A stretch of DNA of 15,370 nt from Deltaproteobacteria bacterium (lineage in GTDB: Bacteria > Desulfobacterota > Syntrophia > Syntrophales > Smithellaceae). The stretch lies in assembly GCA_009668925.1 (NCBI GenBank), contig SBEK01000094.1, forward strand, positions 1-15,370, in the 5' to 3' direction. The first letter of the stretch is position 1; each line of letters starts with the position of its first letter. The notes under the pieces are model-generated. The model was given only the letters and a program-made list of their open reading frames with translations. It was not told where the DNA came from and ran no database searches. This document shows, piece by piece, positions 1 to 7,666 of the stretch. A program made the position numbers and the translations under genes.

Positions 1-387
1 AAAAGCCTGATAATGGCGCGTTTGGCGAATCTATCAACATGGTTATCAACAGGGTTTTAAACAATGTTGTGGACTAATAAATTTGACCGCCCGATACCGG
101 GGAAAAATGAGCTGGCAGGTTTTGGCAACCAAAATCCTCTGACCGCCCGGTCATTTATTGTCTAATGGCCTATCAGCCCCAATCCGGCGCGAGACAGTCT
201 ACAAAATGACACGGCCCCGATGAGCAGATTTCGCGGCAAGCTGTGGATGAACACGAAAAAGGATGGATAGGCGAGGGATTTTGCCATACCCGCCTTGCCT
301 GATTTGTGTTAAACAGGAGATATAAAAGCTCGAATGAAGCGCCCATACGATAAAGCTTGCATGGAATAACGAAAAGGAGAATCCCAC
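1..387. other. Gene-free start of window with short palindromes
   Basis: I see no convincing coding region here. The stretch holds a perfect TGACCG-CC-CGGTCA inverted repeat (140-153), a partial copy of its left half (84-93), and two adjacent TATCAACA-containing 9-mers (31-39 and 43-51) that differ slightly from the DnaA-box consensus. A ribosome site AAGGAG (374-379) ends 8 bases before the ATG at 388. I found no well-spaced sigma70 promoter pair. A gene may begin just left of the window and share this region. Confidence 0.6.
140..153. promoter_or_regulatory. Candidate TetR/AcrR-family operator
   Basis: TGACCG-CC-CGGTCA is a perfect 6+2+6 inverted repeat. This shape and base content is common among operators of TetR-family repressors, including those of acyl-CoA metabolism genes. 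The ten bases TGACCGCCCG recur 56 bases upstream at 84-93 without the right half, so a second weak half-site is possible. No regulator gene is visible nearby, so the assignment rests on shape alone. Confidence 0.35.
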
Positions 388-966
388 ATGATTGCGCGAA
401 TCGACCACGTCTCCATCGCCGTCAAGGACCAGGAGAAAGCGGAGCATTTCTTTCGTGACATTCTCGGGGCCGTCGCGGGAACAGGCGCCGAGGACAAGGC
501 GACCAAATTTTTCTGGCGTCTCTTTTCGCTGGGCGACTTGTCCCGGCTGGAGATCATCTCGCCCACGGGCCAGGGAAGTTTTCTCGACGGGTTTCTCCGC
601 AATCGAGAGGCCGGCGTCCATCACATCACCCTTCAGACGCCCGACATCGCAAAAGCCATAGCGCATCTCGAAGCCTGCGGCATTCCCTTCTTCGGCTACA
701 ACGAATATCCGGGAGGCGTCTGGAAGGAAATCTTCATTCATCCGCGGCACGCCTTCGGCGTCCTCATTCAAATCGCCGAGTTCCGGGCCGACGACTGGCT
801 CGCCGATCACGTCAAATTTCCCGAGGGAACCCTCTGGGAGGTCCATAAAACGGAAACGGGAGCGACGCTGACGATCGCCCACCCCGGCGGCGGCAAGGCA
901 TCTCTGGCGTTGAATCCGGGCGAGCTTAAGACGCTTACGGCCGACCTCGCGAAGGCCCTCGAGTAA
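388..966 (+). CDS. VOC superfamily protein (glyoxalase / methylmalonyl-CoA epimerase-like)
   Basis: This 192-residue protein has the paired beta-alpha-beta-beta-beta modules of the vicinal oxygen chelate fold. Module one starts at residues 4-12 (RIDHVSIAV, His7) and runs to Glu55. Module two starts at GVHHITLQTPDI (His78/His79) and ends at Glu131 in LIQIAEF. His, Glu/Gln, His and Glu at these places are the usual metal ligands, and the pattern is closest to methylmalonyl-CoA epimerase and lactoylglutathione lyase relatives. The protein exceeds the usual 135-150 residues by a C-terminal extension of about 55 residues with its own beta-rich look. The ATG follows AAGGAG by 8 bases. The next gene starts 52 bases downstream and may be cotranscribed. 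The substrate cannot be told; no mutase or other propionate-pathway gene is beside it. Confidence 0.8.
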   Translation: MIARIDHVSIAVKDQEKAEHFFRDILGAVAGTGAEDKATKFFWRLFSLGDLSRLEIISPTGQGSFLDGFLRNREAGVHHITLQTPDIAKAIAHLEACGIPFFGYNEYPGGVWKEIFIHPRHAFGVLIQIAEFRADDWLADHVKFPEGTLWEVHKTETGATLTIAHPGGGKASLALNPGELKTLTADLAKALE

Positions 967-1018
967 TTTCAGCCGAAATGCCTGGACGCATTAAAATCAT
1001 TCCAAAGAGGAGACGAGC

Positions 1019-1981
1019 ATGAAAAAACTTTTTTTCTTACTGACTTTCTTCTGGGCGAGTTCCGTCGCCTGCGCCCAGACCTCGCTTACCGCTTATCTGG
1101 CCGAGCTGCCTTTGCCTCCGAAAATCTGCTGCGGCGTTCCCGAGCAGGACAAGGCCTCGTTTCGCGCCTCGGTCCGCAGTGTGGAGAGCGCTATGCAAAA
1201 AGATCTCCGCGAACGCAAGAAGGCCTCGAAAGACTACGTGGAAGCCAACCGCAGCAAGATCGAAGACAGCATGACGCCGCAATCGGTCCAGACGGACAAA
1301 CCCCGGAAAAGCGGAAGATTGACGAAGGAAGAGAAAAAAGCCCGGGCTGAGGAAATGATGCGTCAGTACGGCGTTTCACCGGAGGACAGAAAAAAGCTCA
1401 AGACGATGAGCCAGGAGGAAAAGACCGCCTGGGCGCTTCAGACCAGCGGCAATGCCTCGGCTAAGATGCAGGATGATCCGAATGTCCGGCGCTTGAAGGA
1501 GCAGGGCGAAGCCATCCGGGCAGGACAGCCGGACCTGAAGGCGGCCCTGGCCAGGGTGGAGAGCCGGGAGGCGGCCATCGCCGCCGTCACCCGCAAGATC
1601 AGCGCGCTCGACCAGCACGCCGCGGCCGCCCGGGAAAAAAATATCGCCCCTCTGGAACGGGAACTGGCTAAATTTTCCGACATCATCTCCGATGCGCAGG
1701 CCGCACAGGTGAAGCGCCTCGATGACCGAAAGAGAAAGGCGCAGACGACGCACTGTGAAACGTATGCGCCCCAGTATGCTGCATTGCTTACGGAGTATGC
1801 ATCCGCCGTCCGGGAGTCTCTGCCCGACTTCAGGAGACTCGATGAGGCAACGACCGAAACGCAGATGATTCAAACGGACAAACCCGTTGAGACCTTTGCC
1901 GGAACGGACCGCGGGATGAAAGCGGTCAACGGATACGCTGACGCGCTCTCCCGCGTCTTTAAGTACGACCCGGCGCGCTGA
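1019..1981 (+). CDS. Exported coiled-coil protein of unknown function
   Basis: I do not recognise the family. Residues 1-19 form a signal peptide (MKK, a hydrophobic stretch rich in Leu and Phe, then ACA before Gln20). Cleavage by signal peptidase I after Ala19 fits; Cys18 in SVAC is a poor lipobox alternative. The mature protein begins with a short Leu/Pro region and an unusual KICCGVPE with adjacent cysteines (37-38). It then becomes highly charged and helical, rich in Lys, Glu, Ala and Arg, with likely coiled coil at about 45-80, 165-245 and 255-275. The phrase QTDKP occurs twice, at residues 91-95 and 285-289. GAGGAG lies shortly before the ATG. The gene follows the VOC gene by 52 bases and converges on the dehydrogenase gene. 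A periplasmic structural or scaffold role is possible but only a guess. Confidence 0.7.
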   Translation: MKKLFFLLTFFWASSVACAQTSLTAYLAELPLPPKICCGVPEQDKASFRASVRSVESAMQKDLRERKKASKDYVEANRSKIEDSMTPQSVQTDKPRKSGRLTKEEKKARAEEMMRQYGVSPEDRKKLKTMSQEEKTAWALQTSGNASAKMQDDPNVRRLKEQGEAIRAGQPDLKAALARVESREAAIAAVTRKISALDQHAAAAREKNIAPLERELAKFSDIISDAQAAQVKRLDDRKRKAQTTHCETYAPQYAALLTEYASAVRESLPDFRRLDEATTETQMIQTDKPVETFAGTDRGMKAVNGYADALSRVFKYDPAR

Positions 1982-2021
1982 TGCACAGCAGGTGTTTGGG
2001 GGGGCCCTGGGCCGGCCTCCG

Positions 2022-2993
2022 TTATCCGTTTAACACCCATGACGGCTTTTCGCCTTTGAGGATGCGGATCAGATTGTCCACCGCCATGTTGAGAATACGG
2101 CCGCCCGACTCGCGCGTTGAACCCGCCAGATGCGGCGTCAAAATGGCGTTTTCGAGGCCGAGGAGCGGATGATCTTTGGGGGGAGGCTCTTCGGTGAACA
2201 CATCCACGGCCGCCATGGCGATTTTCTTCGCGCGGAGGACATCCGCCAGCGCCGCTTCATCGACCAGCGCGCCGCGCCCCACGTTGATGAGCACGGCGTT
2301 GGATTTCATGAGCGACAGCTTTTCGGCGTTGATGATCTTCGTGGTGGCTTCGGTGAGAGGCAGATGAATGCTCACGACATCCGCCGCCTTCAGAATATCG
2401 GCCAGGGGAGCGAATGTCGCCTGATACCGTTTTTCCTCTTCGGAACTCAACCGGACGACATCATAATACAGCAGGTTGACGCCGAACGGGACGAGTCGTT
2501 CGGCCACAGCCCGGGCGGTGCGGCCCATGCCGAGCAGTCCGTAGGTTTTGCCGTTGAGCTCAAAAACACCCGTACGCTGGGCATGCAAAAAAAGCCATTC
2601 CCCGGCGTGCGTCTTCTCATTGTAAAAAGGCAGGTATTTCAGGCAGGCCAGCGCCAGCATGATCGTATGCTCGGCGACGCCGATATCATTGGCCCCGGGC
2701 GTATTGGCCACGGGAATACCGAACTCCGTGCAGGCGGCGACATCGATATGATTGTAACCGACGCTCGGCTGCTGAATCAGTTTAATTTTTTTTGCCGCCC
2801 CGGCGATCCGGCGCGTGATCGGCGTCGCCCCCGTATAATCGCCCAGGACAATATCCGCATCAGCAACCAGGGCCACCAGCCGGTCTTCCGGCAGCCGATG
2901 CGCTTCCTCTACGGAAAACGACAGTCCTGCCGCCTTGCTTTCGATCAGACCTTTCAACACGTTGGACATCGGCGCCGTATTGAGTATTTTCAT
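2022..2993 (-). CDS. D-2-hydroxyacid dehydrogenase (phosphoglycerate/hydroxypyruvate reductase type)
   Basis: The 323-residue product oxidises or reduces a D-2-hydroxyacid with NAD(H) in the cytoplasm. The NAD-binding loop GLLGMGRTA (152-160) carries GxGxxA, and Asp178 at the end of the next strand favours NAD over NADP. The catalytic trio is visible: Arg240 in INVGRGALVDE, Glu269 in DVFTEEP, and His288 in LTPHLAGST. QPSVGYNHIDV (75-85) and NTPGANDIGVAEH (97-109) match the substrate-binding region. I chose the ATG at 2993 because GGAGG (3001-3005) sits 7 bases upstream; the frame stays open to 3050 but without a ribosome site. The length is short for SerA with an ACT domain, so glyoxylate, hydroxypyruvate or D-lactate-type substrates are all possible. 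Two genes upstream on the same strand is a DUF1015 gene. Confidence 0.9.
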   Translation of the reverse strand: MKILNTAPMSNVLKGLIESKAAGLSFSVEEAHRLPEDRLVALVADADIVLGDYTGATPITRRIAGAAKKIKLIQQPSVGYNHIDVAACTEFGIPVANTPGANDIGVAEHTIMLALACLKYLPFYNEKTHAGEWLFLHAQRTGVFELNGKTYGLLGMGRTARAVAERLVPFGVNLLYYDVVRLSSEEEKRYQATFAPLADILKAADVVSIHLPLTEATTKIINAEKLSLMKSNAVLINVGRGALVDEAALADVLRAKKIAMAAVDVFTEEPPPKDHPLLGLENAILTPHLAGSTRESGGRILNMAVDNLIRILKGEKPSWVLNG

Positions 2994-3000
2994 ATATTCA

Positions 3001-3005
3001 CCTCC
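3001..3005 (-). promoter_or_regulatory. Ribosome-binding site fixing the dehydrogenase start
   Basis: GGAGG read on the minus strand, 7 bases before the ATG at 2993. It selects this start over the in-frame upstream ATG at 3050, which would lie in the gap after the lipoprotein gene. Confidence 0.75.
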
Positions 3006-3131
3006 GTTTTTATTCCTAAGCATGCATGCGCAATCCGTAGAATTGTTCACCGCAGGAGGCGGGCACTTTCATCCGGTTGACGTCGGCGTCGATGTTGTGT
3101 ACATCCAGGCTTCCCCGAGTCCGGCCGATAG

Positions 3132-3812
3132 CTACTTCAGAGCTTCACGAATGGCCTGCGCTATTTCCCGTTTTTCAAAGATCCTTTCGATGGCATCGCC
3201 CAGGGCGATGCTGGCCTGATCCCCCATCCGTTCTTCCGCAAAGGACACATGCTCAAGCGACGTCGTGGCTTCCACGGTGGCATGGTACAATATTTTTTTA
3301 TGCACGGTGTCCGCGATGTAAACGGTCATCTTTAATTTTGTCGTGTAGGTGTTGGTGGGAAACGCGCGCCGGCAGTCGATATCCAGGCCCTCGATGGCGC
3401 CGCCGATCAGCAGCTTGCTGTTCGCCGCCTGGGGGATGGTTCCCTCCCGCAGATTCCAGGGTTCACCGACACCGGAGACATTATAGCCGGCTTTCCTTAA
3501 ATACTGTCTGATCCCTTCACTTGCGGCCTGGGTCGGCCGGGTGCGCTTCGGCAGCACCAGCACTTTCATGCCGTTTCTTTCGATCACGCGGCCGACGACC
3601 AGAGGATCGTCAATTTTACGCGAATCGGCAAACTCAGCCACGCCGATGATGGTCTGCAAGGCCTTTTGATCCGGCTTCAAATAAGGAGGGATCATCGCAT
3701 TTTTTGCATCATATCCCATGTCGATGGAATAAATCCCCGTCGTGGCGCATCCGGAAACACAAAGTGCGGCAATCAGTCCAATGAGCATCAGATGTAATGA
3801 ATTCTTTTTCAT
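3132..3812 (-). CDS. Small lipoprotein of unknown function
   Basis: This 226-residue protein starts with MKKNS, a hydrophobic helix and the lipobox VSGC (Cys22), so it should be a lipid-anchored envelope protein. Gly rather than Asp in the +2 region does not suggest inner-membrane retention. The rest looks like an alternating alpha/beta domain. It has strands such as IIGVAEFADSR, GRVIERNGMKVLVLP and KLLIGGAIEGLDI, and it ends in a helix (EKREIAQAIREAL). The layout recalls YajG/GNA1162-like lipoproteins that bind or build envelope assemblies, but I see no diagnostic motif. AAGGAGG (3818-3824) lies 5 bases before the ATG, preceded by a second GGAGGAGG. It lies 73 bases downstream of the DUF1015 gene and 138 bases before the dehydrogenase gene, so a three-gene operon is plausible. 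Confidence 0.8.
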   Translation of the reverse strand: MKKNSLHLMLIGLIAALCVSGCATTGIYSIDMGYDAKNAMIPPYLKPDQKALQTIIGVAEFADSRKIDDPLVVGRVIERNGMKVLVLPKRTRPTQAASEGIRQYLRKAGYNVSGVGEPWNLREGTIPQAANSKLLIGGAIEGLDIDCRRAFPTNTYTTKLKMTVYIADTVHKKILYHATVEATTSLEHVSFAEERMGDQASIALGDAIERIFEKREIAQAIREALK

Positions 3813-3885
3813 CGTATCCTCCTTATATCCTCCTCCCTACGAGCACGAAAGGCAATAGGGTCCCAAATTCCCGATCTATTATTCA

Positions 3886-5115
3886 CTATTCAAGAACATG
3901 TACAAACAAACCGCTGCGCAGCTTGGGTTCAAACCAGGTGGACTTGGGCGGCATGATCGCACCGGCGTCAGCCACTTTCATGATCTGCTCCATGGTGGTG
4001 GGATAAAGGGAAAATGCCACGGCATATCCCTCCCGATCCACCAGTTTTTCAAGCTCCGCCATTCCGCGGATGCCGCCGATAAATTTTATGCGGTCGTCCG
4101 TGCGCGGATCGGCAATGCCCAGAACGGGCGCCAGCAGATGATCCTGCAGAATGGCCGCATCGAGACTCGCGACCGGATCCGCAGCTTTGTAGACGCCTTC
4201 TTTGATGGTGATGCAATACCAGCGGCCTCCGAGATACATGCCGAAATCATGCAGGCGCTCAGGTGATTTGGCTGTAAAATTTTCCGTCACTGAAAATTTG
4301 GCGCCGATTTTCTGCAGAAACTGAGCGGCCGAAAGCCCCCGCAGATCCTTCACGGCCCGGTTGTAATCCATGACTTTCAGCTGATTGTGCGGGAAAAAAA
4401 CAGCCAGCACATAATCCGATTCCCGGCTCTCACCCGGTTTCCGGCGGCGGCGCGCAACGGTGGACCCCGCGGCGGCGCGATGATGACCGTCGGCAATGTA
4501 CAGGGCGTCGACCCCGGCGAATTCCTTCGTGAGCGCTGCGATATCGGCTGCATCCCTGATCACCCAGGCGGTATGAATCACACCGTCTTCGGCGGTGAAA
4601 TCGTATTCCGGCTTGCCCCCAATACTCTTTTCCACGATTGCATTGATGCCCGGGCGCGCCAGATAGCTGATGAAAACAGGCCCCGTTTGCGCATTGACCG
4701 TATCCACGTGCCGGATGCGGTCGTCTTCCTTGTCCTGACGCGTGAGCTCATGCTTCTTGATCTTGCCTTCGTCATATTCAGCGGCGCTCATCACGGCCAC
4801 GATGCCGGTCTGCACCTGTTTGCCCATCTGCTGCCGGTACACATAGTAGCACGGCGATTCATCCTGCGTAAGGATGCCGTCCTGACGCAGTTTGGCGAGG
4901 TTGCGTTTGGCCGTCTCGTAAATCAAGGGATCATCGGGGCGCGTGCCGTCCGGCACATCGATTTCCGACTTTTCCACATGCATGAAGCTCAGCGCCCTGC
5001 CGGCCACTGCTTTTTGTCCTTCTTCCCGCGTCATCACATCGTACGGCAGCGCCGCAACATCGGCTGCAAAATTCGCCTGCGGACGAACCGCTTTAAAAGG
5101 TAATACCAAAGCCAT
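3886..5115 (-). CDS. DUF1015 family protein
   Basis: The 409-residue protein matches the DUF1015 family along its length. It opens with PFKAVRP and AALPYDVM (20-28), has the segment HELTRQDKEDDRIRH (122-136), and carries the signature ADGHHRAAA (208-216). The GHHR core resembles the GxxR phosphate/nucleotide-binding motif of the ParB/sulfiredoxin superfamily, which includes a characterised free-serine kinase. That link is inference. In other bacteria, DUF1015 genes are often found next to serA/serC, and here a hydroxyacid dehydrogenase gene lies downstream on the same strand. A role in serine or hydroxyacid metabolism is therefore reasonable but unproven. The start follows GAGGAG by about 8 bases. 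The gene diverges from the alpha/beta hydrolase gene across 106 bases. Confidence 0.85.
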   Translation of the reverse strand: MALVLPFKAVRPQANFAADVAALPYDVMTREEGQKAVAGRALSFMHVEKSEIDVPDGTRPDDPLIYETAKRNLAKLRQDGILTQDESPCYYVYRQQMGKQVQTGIVAVMSAAEYDEGKIKKHELTRQDKEDDRIRHVDTVNAQTGPVFISYLARPGINAIVEKSIGGKPEYDFTAEDGVIHTAWVIRDAADIAALTKEFAGVDALYIADGHHRAAAGSTVARRRRKPGESRESDYVLAVFFPHNQLKVMDYNRAVKDLRGLSAAQFLQKIGAKFSVTENFTAKSPERLHDFGMYLGGRWYCITIKEGVYKAADPVASLDAAILQDHLLAPVLGIADPRTDDRIKFIGGIRGMAELEKLVDREGYAVAFSLYPTTMEQIMKVADAGAIMPPKSTWFEPKLRSGLFVHVLE

Positions 5116-5143
5116 AATGTCTTCTCCTCAATCAAAAATGCTG

Positions 5144-5172
5144 TTGCTAAACGTGTAACACAATGGCATAAT
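5144..5172 (+). promoter_or_regulatory. Candidate sigma70 promoter for the alpha/beta hydrolase
   Basis: TTGCTA (5144-5149) and CATAAT (5167-5172) are separated by 17 bases, matching the consensus at 4/6 and 5/6 positions. Transcription would start near 5179, about 40 bases before the GTG at 5222. A GTGTAACAC palindrome (5153-5161) sits in the spacer. Confidence 0.45.
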
Positions 5173-5221
5173 CCGGGCAATATCAAATTGAAGACGCCGG
5201 GAAAATACGGAGGCTGGTTTA

Positions 5222-5713
5222 GTGGAACATACGCTTGTTTTTATTCACGGTCTGGAGAGCACGTCCCGGGGAACAAAAGGGCAATATTTTCGTAAATTAT
5301 TCCCTCAAATGATCATCGAAGACTATACGGGGAATCTGGAAACCCGGATGCTCAAACTGAAGACGCTTCTTCGCGGCGAAAATGATTTGATTCTCGTGGG
5401 GTCGAGCTACGGCGGATTGATGGCGGCGCGCTTCGCCCTGGATCACGAGCCTCAGGTCCGAAAGCTGGTTTTGCTGGCCCCCGCGCTGAATATCGAAGGA
5501 TTCGAAAATGCCGTAAAGCGGAAGCTGCACGTCCCGGTGGTCCTCTATCACGGGACAAAAGACGATGTGGTCGATCCTTACAGCGTCAAGAAAATCGCCG
5601 AGAAGGCGTTCACCCGCCTGGACCATCACTTCGTGGATGATGACCATCCGCTCACAGATGTATTTCCCAAACTGCCCTGGCCGGTGCTCCTGGAACAGCG
5701 ACAGCCTTCTTAG
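5222..5713 (+). CDS. Small alpha/beta hydrolase (YqiA/RBBP9-like esterase)
   Basis: The 163-residue protein is a minimal, lidless alpha/beta hydrolase. VFIHG (6-10) gives the first strand and oxyanion region. GSSYGG (60-65) is the nucleophile elbow with Ser62. YHGTKDDVVD (109-118) holds the acid, and DDDHPLTD (139-146) the catalytic His142. Size and spacing resemble YqiA or RBBP9-type serine esterases rather than full-length lipases. It starts with GTG: GGAGG at 5209-5213 lies 8 bases upstream and no ATG in frame has a ribosome site. The gene stands alone between the DUF1015 gene, from which it diverges, and the transglutaminase-like gene, which has its own promoter. The natural substrate is not indicated. 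Confidence 0.85.
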   Translation: MEHTLVFIHGLESTSRGTKGQYFRKLFPQMIIEDYTGNLETRMLKLKTLLRGENDLILVGSSYGGLMAARFALDHEPQVRKLVLLAPALNIEGFENAVKRKLHVPVVLYHGTKDDVVDPYSVKKIAEKAFTRLDHHFVDDDHPLTDVFPKLPWPVLLEQRQPS

Positions 5714-5719
5714 AAGGCT
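5703..5719 (+). repeat. Perfect hairpin over the hydrolase stop codon
   Basis: AGCCTTCT and AGAAGGCT form an 8+1+8 inverted repeat that includes the TAG stop (5711-5713). No T-run follows, so it is not a standard intrinsic terminator. It may stabilise the 3' end of the mRNA or be chance. Confidence 0.4.
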
Positions 5720-5844
5720 TCGACCGCAAGCGGGAGGGGTGGCAACCGCTCAGGGCCCGGCCTCATCATAACACTCGTCTCAAATAGGACGCCTTGAAAT
5801 TCCCCGAAACAATTCATCAGCTTCCGACAAATTGTAAAATCGCC

Positions 5845-5873
5845 TTGACATAAGGCAGGCCTTCTCCTAAAAT
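5845..5873 (+). promoter_or_regulatory. Strong sigma70 promoter of the transglutaminase-like gene
   Basis: A perfect TTGACA (5845-5850) is followed after exactly 17 bases by TAAAAT (5868-5873), one mismatch from consensus, within an AT-rich stretch. Transcription would start near 5880, giving a leader of about 55 bases. The spacer contains AAGGC-AG-GCCTT (5852-5863), an inverted repeat placed where a repressor could block RNA polymerase. Confidence 0.7.
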
Positions 5874-5933
5874 TAATTATAATTATACTAAGCTCTTATC
5901 GATTAAGTTTCATTTTACAGTCAAACAAAGCTA

Positions 5934-7460
5934 ATGAGGTTTTTTGCCGTGCACACTTCCCGGTTTAAACTGATGCTGCTCGTTTTCCTGGTGGTTGCGC
6001 TGGCCGTTACGGCCTGCGGTGGAAATGATTCGACGGCGGCTTCTCCCGGTATCCAAATCCTCGTCCAGGCCCGACAGGCCAAAGCGCTGGCTGAGTTTAC
6101 CAAGGCAACGGGTCTTTACCGGCAGGCTCGGACCTTGCTTACTGGCGAAGGCAAGAATGACGAAGCGCTGGAATGCCTCAACAGCCTGCGGGACATTCAG
6201 CTCATCTCGGCGCAGTATCCTTACAGCCTCGATGAGACACGGACGATGCTGGCCGCAGCCTTTCCGCAGGTTCCGCCGCAGGAACGGGAGGCCTGGATCA
6301 CTCAAGGAAAACTGGAGAGCATCACAATCGACGGTAAGCCCCGCTTTTTCTCGGATGTAATATCGAACGTCAAGTTCCGCAACGTTGACCTCTTCCGCCA
6401 GGATGCGAAGATGTATGGCGTCTACGAATACGACTACAAGCTGCTCAAGCAGATCGCCGACGCCGGTCCGGGTCCCGATCCCTGGCAGCCTTTTATCCGG
6501 CCGATATCTTACACGGGGACAGGCATGCTTGCCATTCCGCGGGCCAAACTGCCCGCCGGCGGCATTTTGAAAATCTGGTTTCCCATCCCCGTCGTTACAG
6601 CACCGCAGGCGAATATACACGTACTTTCCATAACCCCGACGACCTATGTAAAGGGTTCTCCCTCCATCGATCAGGACATCGGTTTGATTTACATGGAGGT
6701 GTTGCTTGGCGAACTGACGCAGGACCTCAACATTGTGATCCGGTTCACCTTCGACCATTACGAGCAGTGGTTTCAGATTGATCCGGAAAGGGTCGGGACG
6801 TATGACCGCAGAAGTGATCTCTATTTGCGGTACACGGCGTCCTACGGAAACATAGCCATAACGGACGAGATCCGCCGGACTGCGCAAACCGTGATCGGGA
6901 GCGAAACAAACCCCTACCGCGCAGCGAAGAAGCTGTATGATTATATCCTGGCCACGGTTACATACAGCTTTATGCCCCACCTCGCTCTCTGGCCGCGCGG
7001 CGAGCCGGAATCGGTGTACGTGCATCGCAATCGCTCCGGCGACTGCGGAGCGCAGTCGATGTATTTCAGCGCCCTGTGCCGTTCCGTGGGCATCCCCGCG
7101 CGCACCACCGGGGGATGGCAGCTCTTCAAGGGAAACTTCAGCGGCCACTTCTGGGCGGAATTCTATCTGCCCAATTACGGCTGGATCCCTGTTGATCCTA
7201 CTGCCGCGGACCTCGTCGACTATCTTACCGGTGTGAGCGACCAGGACAGGAAGGCCTTTCATGATTTCTTCTTCGGCAACCAGGATCATTACCGCTGCAA
7301 CGTCCAGAAGGATGTCGACGTGCCCCTGATCCCGCCTTCCCCGGAGCGGGTATTCATGCCCATGGCCATTCAATATCCGGTGGCCGCCTGTGACACCCTG
7401 GAAGATGATCCCGGATTGATGCTCATGGATTATTGGAGTACGACGGTAAGCGTCAATTAG
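5934..7460 (+). CDS. Lipoprotein with transglutaminase-like (cysteine protease fold) domain
   Basis: The 508-residue protein has a signal peptide ending in the lipobox VTAC (Cys28), so it is anchored in the envelope. Residues about 40-130 are helical and acidic, and 185-300 form a beta-rich domain. About 320-430 is the transglutaminase-like domain with its triad: Cys371 in SGDCGAQS, His405 in SGHFWAEF, and Asp421 in PVDPTAAD. Bacterial proteins of this kind usually act as proteases or peptide amidases, not crosslinkers. The ATG at 5934 has no good ribosome site. A GTG at 5949 (codon 6), with GAGG at 5936-5939 nine bases upstream, is a credible alternative that keeps the signal peptide. It has its own strong promoter and faces the hotdog gene tail to tail. 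The target is unknown. Confidence 0.85.
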   Translation: MRFFAVHTSRFKLMLLVFLVVALAVTACGGNDSTAASPGIQILVQARQAKALAEFTKATGLYRQARTLLTGEGKNDEALECLNSLRDIQLISAQYPYSLDETRTMLAAAFPQVPPQEREAWITQGKLESITIDGKPRFFSDVISNVKFRNVDLFRQDAKMYGVYEYDYKLLKQIADAGPGPDPWQPFIRPISYTGTGMLAIPRAKLPAGGILKIWFPIPVVTAPQANIHVLSITPTTYVKGSPSIDQDIGLIYMEVLLGELTQDLNIVIRFTFDHYEQWFQIDPERVGTYDRRSDLYLRYTASYGNIAITDEIRRTAQTVIGSETNPYRAAKKLYDYILATVTYSFMPHLALWPRGEPESVYVHRNRSGDCGAQSMYFSALCRSVGIPARTTGGWQLFKGNFSGHFWAEFYLPNYGWIPVDPTAADLVDYLTGVSDQDRKAFHDFFFGNQDHYRCNVQKDVDVPLIPPSPERVFMPMAIQYPVAACDTLEDDPGLMLMDYWSTTVSVN

Positions 7461-7666
7461 AAATATCGGTTATATCTCTTCTGAAAATCACGAAAGCGCC
7501 TTGATAGAAAGAAAATGAGCGACGACATGATCCTGTCCCGTTTTCACTGAGCTTCAGATCAGGCATTTCGATAAAAAGAAATGGAAGTGACGAAAATGGC
7601 CGCTTTGCAGATGCACCGCTTGGGACGATTTTCCCCCGCGGGAAAGATGAATATGAATCGCCTGCC

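Noticed and set aside
3020..3029. GCATGCATGC palindrome between the lipoprotein and dehydrogenase genes
   Set aside because: A simple alternating purine-pyrimidine repeat of 10 bases with no promoter around it; likely chance.
2130..3080. 316-codon open frame on the plus strand antisense to the dehydrogenase gene
   Set aside because: It mirrors a gene with complete NAD-binding and catalytic motifs; its own translation is His/Arg/Gln-rich without recognisable domains or a ribosome site.
5352..5558. Minus-strand open frames inside the alpha/beta hydrolase gene
   Set aside because: They are shadows of a gene with visible Ser-Asp-His residues.
5931..7373. 480-codon open frame on the minus strand antisense to the transglutaminase-like gene
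   Set aside because: The plus-strand protein has a lipobox and a full Cys-His-Asp triad; the antisense frame is a by-product of GC-rich codon positions.
7630..7645. TTTCCC-CCGC-GGGAAA hairpin as a terminator between the convergent genes
   Set aside because: The stem is only 6 bp and no T-run follows on either strand.
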